This document shows, piece after piece, positions 1 to 4,230 of a stretch of 5,661 nucleotides of DNA (its first letter is position 1; every line of letters starts with the position of its first letter). The translations under genes and the position numbers were made by a program. This DNA comes from Synechococcales cyanobacterium PMM_0003. Lineage in GTDB: Bacteria; Cyanobacteriota; Cyanobacteriia; Pseudanabaenales; Pseudanabaenaceae. The notes beneath the pieces are model-generated. The model was not told where the DNA came from. It did not search any database and saw only the letters and a list, made by a program, of their open reading frames with translations. The stretch covers positions 1 to 5,661 of the forward strand of contig CASBRC010000048.1 in NCBI GenBank assembly GCA_949128015.1, given 5' to 3'.

Positions 1-83
1 ATGGAGTAGAAGTTAGAGGACAAAGGGGAAACTACACTACAGAACGTCTTAAGTTTAACTCCAATTAGGTAACTTAATGTTTT

Positions 84-120
84 GTTACATAAATAGGTTT
101 TTTCCCGCCTACCTACTTAA
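84..120 (-). repeat. Left copy of a 37-base outward-facing element
   Basis: Read on the minus strand from 120 down to 84, this stretch matches the plus strand at 5542-5578 in 27 of 37 ungapped positions. The shared blocks are TAAGTAGGT, GGCG, AAAAAAC and TATGT. The two copies point away from each other and bracket every complete gene in the window. The right copy lies about 45 bases before a transposase-like start codon. No gene start is visible on the minus strand between base 83 and the window edge, so the role of the left copy is unknown. It could be a mobile-element end, a conserved upstream region or a dispersed cyanobacterial repeat. Confidence 0.5.
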
Positions 121-187
121 TCAGAATCAGAAGATGTCAAAATTCAAGATTCTTTTGGAACCACAAACAATCAATCTCGCTTAATGG

Positions 188-670
188 TTAAACTTTCTTC
201 TTACGTTTCCGACGACAATCTTCACACAAACCATGACCGTAATGTTTAACCTCTGTAGTTTCGCAACTTTGACAAAAATCGTACTTTTGTGACCACTTTT
301 GTGTTCTCCTGATAGTGCCATGTAACTTCATGTGGCAAGCACGACATAAAGTTTGCAAATTCCCTAAATCGTTATTAGGTTTTTTGGAGGTTCTGCCATT
401 CCCATCAATGTGATGAACCACTCGATGATTCTCAGTTTCGCAAAGAGTACATCTGTAACCATCACGTTGCAAAGCTACTTCACGATTCCCGTCAAAAGAT
501 TGTTTGTTCCATTTTTCTCGGTGTTTTTCTCTGGATGTCTCAACCGGAATTGAGCTACGGTGCTGACGGCTATAACAAGCTACACAAAGTCCTTTAGCTC
601 CATGATTACGATCGTTTCTTTGGCAACTAAGGCAACAATTATATTTACTTGACCATCTACCATGCTTCAT
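188..670 (-). CDS. HNH endonuclease flanked by two matching zinc-finger modules
   Basis: This is a probable metal-dependent DNA nuclease of 160 residues. The central HNH domain (about residues 63-118) shows C74-x2-C77, then H86-H87-I-D, N104-L, C109-x2-C112-H113 and H117, the full set expected for the fold. On either side are two similar 27-residue modules (6-32 and 126-152), identical at 12 positions. Each has W-S-x-K-Y, C-x2-C, a central His and G-L-C-x2-C, so each probably binds zinc and contacts DNA. The C-terminus is strongly basic (RRKRKKK). The frame stays open upstream to a TTG at 745 and has an ATG at 691. I prefer the ATG at 670 because the extra residues would be read from a 12-base tandem repeat and a dispersed repeat. 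No start has a clear Shine-Dalgarno. Such genes act as homing, phage or restriction nucleases, and the target here is unknown. Confidence 0.85.
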   Translation of the reverse strand: MKHGRWSSKYNCCLSCQRNDRNHGAKGLCVACYSRQHRSSIPVETSREKHREKWNKQSFDGNREVALQRDGYRCTLCETENHRVVHHIDGNGRTSKKPNNDLGNLQTLCRACHMKLHGTIRRTQKWSQKYDFCQSCETTEVKHYGHGLCEDCRRKRKKKV

Positions 671-686
671 GAGATTTACTGCCAAA

Positions 687-712
687 AACATCAACACCAA
701 AAGCGAAGCATT
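687..712 (-). repeat. Dispersed CTTCGCTTTTG element, copy A
   Basis: On the minus strand this reads AATG-CTTCGCTTTTG-GTGTTGATGTT. The 11-base core lies at 708-698 and also occurs at 1982-1972 and 2571-2561. The copy ends 16 bases before the preferred ATG of the HNH gene at 670. It lies inside the longer open frame that starts at TTG 745, which is one reason to doubt that start. Confidence 0.6.
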
Positions 713-713
713 G

Positions 714-743
714 TCTTTCAATATATCTTTCAAAATATCTTCC
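714..743. repeat. Tandem repeat, 2.5 copies of a 12-mer
   Basis: On the plus strand TCTTTCAATATA (714-725) is followed directly by TCTTTCAAAATA (726-737) and a partial TCTTCC (738-743). The two full units differ at one base. The repeat fills the gap between the two HNH genes and sits beside copy A of the dispersed CTTCGCTTTTG element. Confidence 0.7.
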
Positions 744-753
744 AAGAATCATT

Positions 754-975
754 TCAAAACCATAAACCATCAATTTCGATTAATAATTCTAACTTTTTCT
801 CACGTTTGCGGTGATGTTGGGAATGAACGAAGCTAGAAGAGCACACTTCAAGATTATCAGGATGGTTGTTTAAAGGGTTGTGATCAATGTGATGGACGAT
901 TTCACCCGATCGTAATGCACGACCTATCTTAGCTTCTGCAATTACACGATGTAAGTAAATCTTTTTGTAGCCCAT
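754..975 (-). CDS. Small HNH endonuclease (HNH_3 type)
   Basis: This 73-residue protein matches the compact HNH_3 family, a type common in phages and homing genes. The visible pattern is Y-L-H-R-V-I-A-E (7-14), G-R-x-L-x-S-G-E, then H28-H29-I-D-H-N, L-N-N-H-P-D-N-L-E-V (35-44) and H51 with H54-H55. These supply the first HNH histidine, the Asn and the final histidine. It lacks the zinc-binding Cys pairs of the neighbouring HNH protein and is unrelated to it outside the core motif. The start is ATG at 975, with no strong Shine-Dalgarno. The length is normal for a stand-alone member, although many homologues carry an extra DNA-binding domain, so a reduced form is possible. The other HNH gene starts 83 bases downstream of its stop. 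It lies past a terminator-like hairpin, so it may not belong to the operon above. Confidence 0.82.
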   Translation of the reverse strand: MGYKKIYLHRVIAEAKIGRALRSGEIVHHIDHNPLNNHPDNLEVCSSSFVHSQHHRKREKKLELLIEIDGLWF

Positions 976-999
976 GTTTCTGATTCAATTACTGCAATC

Positions 1000-1011
1000 T
1001 TATCTTGATAA
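1000..1011. promoter_or_regulatory. Near-palindrome upstream of the small HNH gene
   Basis: TTATCTTGATAA is symmetric except at its two central bases and lies 25 bases before the ATG at 975. On the minus strand the same place gives AAGATAAGAT, which could hold a -10 box. It is a possible operator or promoter for the HNH pair, based on position only. Confidence 0.25.
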
Positions 1012-1012
1012 C

Positions 1013-1042
1013 AAAAAATGAGGAAATCCCCGTTGCCGGGGA
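1013..1042 (-). terminator. Rho-independent terminator-like hairpin
   Basis: On the minus strand TCCCCG and CGGGGA form a perfect 6-bp GC-rich stem closing a GCAA loop, which is a stable GNRA tetraloop. A T-rich tail follows, with six T's at 1018-1013. The T-run starts eight bases after the stem (TTCCTCA comes first), so strong termination is not certain. It lies 47 bases after the stop of the 80-aa gene and separates the ATPase operon from the HNH genes. Confidence 0.55.
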
Positions 1043-1089
1043 AGTAATGTGTGTCCGCTGCAAGCTAAACAATACATTTATTATCTCAT

Positions 1090-1332
1090 TTATTCGGCAC
1101 ATTCTTCATGCCAATTAATCGTTACAACATTGAAGAATTGCTTTTCAACTCCAGTGATTAGTTGATTCGCGTTTTCCATGCAAGCCTCGGCTGTAGCTCT
1201 ATCATCCCAAATCTTTGCATCTTCTAGCTCTGTTACCCACGCTAGCGGGGAATCTGTTAGCCAAACGATTTGGCTGTTCTCTGTGGCTGTGCCGAACGAA
1301 TAGTAAATAAAACAAACTGCGTATTTCACCAT
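1090..1332 (-). CDS. Small hypothetical protein, 80 aa
   Basis: I do not recognise a named family. The protein is compact, starts hydrophobic and aromatic (VKYAVCFIYYSFG), continues with T-D-S-P-L-A-W-V (26-33) and E-L-E-D-A-K-I-W (35-42), and ends acidic (HEECAE). The order 'Trp, acidic residues, A-K-x-W/F, then A-x-A helix' resembles many short proteins of phages and plasmids, but this is only a resemblance. There is no signal peptide or clear membrane segment, so it is probably cytoplasmic. The ATG at 1332 has a good Shine-Dalgarno, GAGG, eight bases upstream, making this one of the better supported small genes. It follows the 103-aa gene by 16 bases and is the last gene before the terminator-like hairpin. 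Confidence 0.7.
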   Translation of the reverse strand: MVKYAVCFIYYSFGTATENSQIVWLTDSPLAWVTELEDAKIWDDRATAEACMENANQLITGVEKQFFNVVTINWHEECAE

Positions 1333-1348
1333 GACAAAACCTCAATTG

Positions 1349-1660
1349 TTACGTAGACTTTTGGGATTCAAAGACTTCTGCTATTTTGTCATCCAAAGCA
1401 AAAGCTAAAACGTTAATTGCGCTGAAAATCATAGCTTGATTTCCCTCTTTAGAAGCTTGCAAAAATATGGGAATTTCGTGTTTATTCGCAAACAATTCAT
1501 CAACCATTTTTAGAGCATTTTGATTCCCATTGAGAGCGCTTGACCAAATCATTGAGGCAAAAGCCCAACAGTTTACCACCTGTTTTTCGCCTTGTGCTGT
1601 AGAAATTGTTTCGATTACCGACAAAGGATGAACAAAATTACCTGAATTATTAGTTAGCAA
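1349..1660 (-). CDS. Small hypothetical protein, 103 aa, TTG start
   Basis: The family is not recognised. The protein appears largely helical, with two hydrophobic patches (about residues 30-42, NCWAFASMIW, and 75-90, AMIFSAINVLAFAL), too broken by polar residues to be clear membrane spans. The first possible start in this frame after the upstream stop is TTG at 1660. Another TTG is at 1624, and the first ATG comes only at codon 36. No convincing Shine-Dalgarno precedes 1660; instead a 7-bp hairpin (1688-1670) ends 9 bases before it, so translation may depend on coupling to the upstream gene or on RNA folding. It follows the 77-aa gene by 37 bases and precedes the 80-aa gene by 16, consistent with one transcript. 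The frame is likely real; the start is uncertain. Confidence 0.6.
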   Translation of the reverse strand: MLTNNSGNFVHPLSVIETISTAQGEKQVVNCWAFASMIWSSALNGNQNALKMVDELFANKHEIPIFLQASKEGNQAMIFSAINVLAFALDDKIAEVFESQKST

Positions 1661-1669
1661 GTGATGAAG

Positions 1670-1688
1670 TGGTGGGAGCGACCCACCA
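1670..1688. repeat. Perfect 7-bp palindrome TGGTGGG-n5-CCCACCA
   Basis: TGGTGGG (1670-1676) and CCCACCA (1682-1688) pair perfectly around a five-base loop. The hairpin lies between the 77-aa gene and the TTG start of the 103-aa gene. It has no T-run on the minus strand, so it is a poor terminator. It could be a processing or stability element, a translation control hairpin, or one of the dispersed GTGGG...CCCAC palindromes seen between genes of filamentous cyanobacteria. Confidence 0.6.
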
Positions 1689-1697
1689 AAACGCGAT

Positions 1698-1931
1698 TTA
1701 TTTGGTTCCTAGTAAGTCGAAAATATTCTCGACTTTTTGCTCAACTTTTTCCTCAACTTCAGAATAGGTTTGACTGTCAATCGTCTCGTACAAATCGTAC
1801 AATCCTTGGATTATGGTTTCTAAATCAACATCAATTTTACTTGAGATTGTTTGGAAGTTTTCATCATCTGCGATTGTCTTTAGACTTGCTTCTGCTCCTG
1901 CAATTAAGGCTTTCATGCGTTCAATTTTCAT
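1698..1931 (-). CDS. Small acidic helical protein, 77 aa
   Basis: No named family is recognised. The protein is rich in Glu, Asp, Ile and Leu, has almost no Pro or Gly, and is predicted by eye to be helical throughout. The stretch at about 54-72 (Q-T-Y-S-E-V-E-E-K-V-E-Q-K-V-E-N-I) has a heptad-like pattern suggesting a short coiled coil or dimer helix. This suits a small protein that binds partners, possibly an adaptor for the nearby ATPase; that role is inferred from position only. The ATG at 1931 has a clear Shine-Dalgarno, GGAG, nine bases upstream. The gene follows the Rieske gene by 53 bases, and copy B of the dispersed CTTCGCTTTTG element fills part of that gap. Confidence 0.7.
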   Translation of the reverse strand: MKIERMKALIAGAEASLKTIADDENFQTISSKIDVDLETIIQGLYDLYETIDSQTYSEVEEKVEQKVENIFDLLGTK

Positions 1932-1960
1932 TAGTTAATTCTCCACAAATTCTCTATCAA

Positions 1961-1987
1961 CAACTCAACATCAAAAGCGAAGCATTA
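1961..1987 (-). repeat. Dispersed CTTCGCTTTTG element, copy B
   Basis: On the minus strand the element begins at the stop codon of the Rieske gene, reading TAATG-CTTCGCTTTTG-ATGTTGAG, and ends 29 bases before the ATG of the 77-aa gene. The core is at 1982-1972. The overlap of the element with a stop codon mirrors copy C, where the element forms the end of the ATPase frame. Confidence 0.6.
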
Positions 1988-2527
1988 CTTTTTCCCAAAA
2001 ACTTGTGGAACTAAATCACCTTTTGAATCCCATTGCAGTCCGTGATCCGGACAAACTTTGATTCCATTTTTATTGCAAGCGATTGAACTCAAATTGATGC
2101 CCCGATGTGGACAACGTTCTTTACAATCAATTTGAGATGATGATGTGCAATAGAATTTTTCAAGTTGAGGAAACCATTCAATATGATGCTCAGGAATTTG
2201 CAAAGGGAATGGTGGGAAATCGCGATTACAGCGCAACACTCTTTCGGTTTCACCTACAACATATTGGCGGGAGATAACTCTTGAGTAAACTAAATCGGCT
2301 CTATTCCCCTTGTTAGAAAAATCTGACCAATCAGAGCGACTGAGAAATCGCCAGTCAACGTGAATATGTTCGTCAGAGAATCCAATAATTTCTTGGTCAG
2401 TATGGAAATCCCCAATAACGGGAAGGTTGTGAGTCTTCCCATACTGAAAGCCAATAGTTTTGATGCACCTGAGTAAATATTTCTTACCTACGATGGGAGG
2501 TTCGTTTAAATCAATTACTCTTTCCAT
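1985..2527 (-). CDS. Rieske-type [2Fe-2S] protein, 180 aa
   Basis: The C-terminal third carries a complete Rieske cluster-binding motif: C139-P-H141, 17 residues, C159-P-D-H162, followed by G-L-Q-W-D. This is C-x-H-x17-C-x2-H, the standard ligand pattern, so the protein probably holds a [2Fe-2S] cluster with two Cys and two His ligands. The extra Cys pair that forms a disulfide in the cytochrome b6f and bc1 Rieske proteins is not evident, which fits a soluble ferredoxin-type or oxygenase-type domain. Residues 1-120 match no family I know and include Trp- and Asp-rich stretches (V-D-W-R, S-D-W-S-D-F). No signal peptide is seen, so it is likely cytoplasmic. The ATG at 2527 is 9 bases after the ATPase stop and has a weak ribosome site, suggesting translational coupling. 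The electron partner and substrate are unknown. Confidence 0.8.
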   Translation of the reverse strand: MERVIDLNEPPIVGKKYLLRCIKTIGFQYGKTHNLPVIGDFHTDQEIIGFSDEHIHVDWRFLSRSDWSDFSNKGNRADLVYSRVISRQYVVGETERVLRCNRDFPPFPLQIPEHHIEWFPQLEKFYCTSSSQIDCKERCPHRGINLSSIACNKNGIKVCPDHGLQWDSKGDLVPQVFGKK

Positions 2528-2536
2528 TAATCTTGT

Positions 2537-4132
2537 TTAGTTTTGCTCAACATCAACAATCAAAAGCGAAGTATCAGATTTTGTTAGTGGAAGTTCTTCA
2601 AGACTGGCAGATTTAGCACCCGATCGAACAGCCCAGGATTTAAGTGCATCAATTTGAGGTTGAGCAATTTGGGCTAAGGGAATACACGACGCGATCGAAT
2701 CTAACAAATCGAGCATCGTAAATTCTTCATCACGACTAAAACCATGTTGCATAGCTTCGTAGATTACCTGCTCAATCTCTGCACCGGAGAAATCCTTGCT
2801 TTTTTTAGCCAGTGATTCAATGTCAAAATCGTTTCTGGAAGAGCAGATGCGATCGGCTCGTAATCGGCTCAAATGAACTTTGAAAATCTGTTCCCGCTCT
2901 AACTGTGTGGGCAGGTGTACAAAGAAAAGCTCATCAAGCCTTCCCTTGCGAATTAGTTCAGCAGGCAAAAGTTCAACTTGATTAGCCGTAGCAACAATAA
3001 ACACCGGTGCAGTTTTTTCTTGCATCCAGGTTAACAACGTAGCAAACACCCGCCGACTTGTTCCAGAATCTCCATTACCTTGGTCATTCGAGAGCGATTT
3101 CTCGATTTCATCAATCCACAGGACGCATGGGCTTATCGCCTCTGCTAACTTAATCACCTGCCTCACCCGTGATTCACTCTCACCGACAATGCCAGCAAAC
3201 AGACGCCCAATCTCCAACCGCAGCAACGGCAACCGCCATTCAGCAGCGATGGTCTTAGCACTCAGAGATTTCCCGGTTCCTTGAATTCCAGCCAACAGCA
3301 AACCTTTGGGAGCGGGTAAACCATATTCTCGTGCAGCGTCGGTAAATGAGTTCGATCGCACCCTCACCCATTTCTTCAAATTCTCCAATCCGCCCACAGA
3401 TTCTAAACCTGCTTGAACCGGGATAAATTCAAGAATCCCTGTTTCGCGGATGGTCTGGCGCTTCTCCTCGATGATGAGGGCGATCGCACTTTCATCCACT
3501 TTTCCGCTAAGTGCTAGACACCTTGCTAACACCCGTGCGATGCGACACCGAGTCAATCCCTGACAGGCTTTCAGCAGTTGCTCTTTCTCTAAATCTGGTA
3601 GCTTCAGTTTCTTGCCCACAAGTAAGTTAACCTGTTCAGATATCTCCTCGATGCTCGGCAAACTGAAATCTACGACGGTCGTTTCTTCCCGTAATTCGAT
3701 CGGCAACCGTAGTTGCTCACTCATCAAAACCAAACAGCGCCGTAGCGAAGCGGGGCGTAAGCCATCGCGCGCCATCTCTCTTGCCAGATTCTTGATTTCA
3801 CGGACGATCGGTAACTGCCCCGCTGCAATCTGTCCATTAGCACCGGGCGCTATGAGAGTCGCCACATCTTTGAGCACAAAAATACTCCCCACATCCCCGG
3901 ACGCTTTGCCGACACGAGCCAAGGCTGCCATCGGGTTGCCTTGATCCGCACCTTCCCGGTCACTCCAACCCCGCGAAAAATCCCAGAAGTAAATCTGCGA
4001 CTTCCGAGCCTGCGCCACCTCCAGTAATGCCTCTTCTGCCACTTCTTCCTCTGCACTCACCACGTACAGCAGCGGATATCGTGCACTCAACATCAAGTCC
4101 AACTCTGCTTTAATCCCCATTTTAATCCCCAT
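2537..4132 (-). CDS. Ycf46-like AAA+ ATPase
   Basis: This 531-residue protein has the layout of the Ycf46 family of cyanobacterial and algal AAA+ proteins. The N-terminal domain (about 5-235) has a nucleotide-fold look, with A-E-L-D-L-M-L-S-A-R-Y-P-L-L-Y-V-V-S and I-Y-F-W-D-F-S-R-G-W. A single AAA+ module follows (about 240-465): Walker A G-I-Q-G-T-G-K-S (282-289), Walker B V-L-W-I-D-E-I-E (337-344), sensor 1 A-T-A-N (381-384), Arg finger region R395 to R398, and sensor 2 G-A-E-I-E (450-454). All catalytic residues are present, so it should hydrolyse ATP, probably as a hexamer that remodels a partner. Family members are linked to photosynthesis and CO2 uptake control; this copy's accessory setting suggests a different client. 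The start is doubled: ATG at 4132 or at 4120, the latter preceded by GGGG. The last residues are read from copy C of a dispersed repeat. Confidence 0.9.
   Translation of the reverse strand: MGIKMGIKAELDLMLSARYPLLYVVSAEEEVAEEALLEVAQARKSQIYFWDFSRGWSDREGADQGNPMAALARVGKASGDVGSIFVLKDVATLIAPGANGQIAAGQLPIVREIKNLAREMARDGLRPASLRRCLVLMSEQLRLPIELREETTVVDFSLPSIEEISEQVNLLVGKKLKLPDLEKEQLLKACQGLTRCRIARVLARCLALSGKVDESAIALIIEEKRQTIRETGILEFIPVQAGLESVGGLENLKKWVRVRSNSFTDAAREYGLPAPKGLLLAGIQGTGKSLSAKTIAAEWRLPLLRLEIGRLFAGIVGESESRVRQVIKLAEAISPCVLWIDEIEKSLSNDQGNGDSGTSRRVFATLLTWMQEKTAPVFIVATANQVELLPAELIRKGRLDELFFVHLPTQLEREQIFKVHLSRLRADRICSSRNDFDIESLAKKSKDFSGAEIEQVIYEAMQHGFSRDEEFTMLDLLDSIASCIPLAQIAQPQIDALKSWAVRSGAKSASLEELPLTKSDTSLLIVDVEQN
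2545..2573 (-). repeat. Dispersed CTTCGCTTTTG element, copy C, inside the ATPase frame
   Basis: On the minus strand the core lies at 2571-2561 and is followed by ATTGTTGATGTTGAG. It differs from copy B by an extra seven bases (ATTGTTG). This copy is translated and gives the ATPase C-terminal residues T-S-L-L-I-V-D-V-E. It ends 17 bases before the ATG of the Rieske gene. Confidence 0.6.
4109..4132 (-). repeat. Duplicated start region of the ATPase gene
   Basis: The 12-base unit ATGGGGATTAAA occurs twice in direct succession on the minus strand, so the protein begins M-G-I-K-M-G-I-K with two in-frame ATG codons (4132 and 4120). The GGGG of the first unit lies seven bases before the second ATG and could act as a weak ribosome site. 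The first ATG is preceded by an A-rich stretch with no clear ribosome site. Confidence 0.75.
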
Positions 4133-4183
4133 ATTTTTTTACCAATCTGTTTTACGCAAAACTAATTCACCCAAAACTAAAAG

Positions 4184-4225
4184 CGCTACCCAAAAGCAAA
4201 ACTTGTGTTTTGCTTCTGAGTAGCG
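4184..4225 (-). terminator. Long hairpin after the KfrA-like gene
   Basis: CGCTAC (4184-4189) pairs with GTAGCG (4220-4225), and AAGCAAAAC (4194-4202) pairs with GTTTTGCTT (4207-4215) around a four-base loop. A partly paired 4-by-4 bulge separates the two stems. It begins five bases after the stop codon of the KfrA-like gene. On the minus strand it is followed by CTTTTAGTTTT, which is T-rich but interrupted, so it may terminate or attenuate transcription before the ATPase gene, or protect the RNA end. Its first bases, TAATGTTTCGCT, resemble the dispersed CTTCGCTTTTG element. Confidence 0.55.
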
Positions 4226-4230
4226 AAACA

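Noticed and set aside
121..187. Terminator for the HNH gene
   Set aside because: Only a weak 5-bp pairing (CAAAA / TTTTG) is present, without a GC stem or T-run.
671..745. Longer HNH protein starting at TTG 745
   Set aside because: The extra 25 residues come from a tandem repeat and the dispersed element, the TTG has no ribosome site, and the recognisable zinc module begins only six residues after the ATG at 670.
1013..1042. CRISPR repeat or group I/II intron part
   Set aside because: The GC hairpin occurs once, with no repeat spacing and no intron core. A terminator explains it better.
1090..1931. Toxin-antitoxin module among the small genes
   Set aside because: There are three adjacent small proteins, but none shows a known toxin or antitoxin motif, and size and pairing alone are not enough.
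1661..2014. Plus-strand open frame of 117 codons
   Set aside because: It lies opposite the 77-aa gene and an intergenic repeat. Its Arg, Phe and Leu-rich product looks like an antisense reading, and the minus-strand gene has a better ribosome site.
3612..3944. Plus-strand open frame of 110 codons inside the ATPase gene
   Set aside because: It is fully antisense to conserved N-terminal ATPase sequence and shows no domain.
3850..4056. Second minus-strand frame of 68 codons inside the ATPase gene
   Set aside because: It is a shifted frame within the clear Ycf46-like reading frame; the Arg and Trp-rich product is typical of a shadow.
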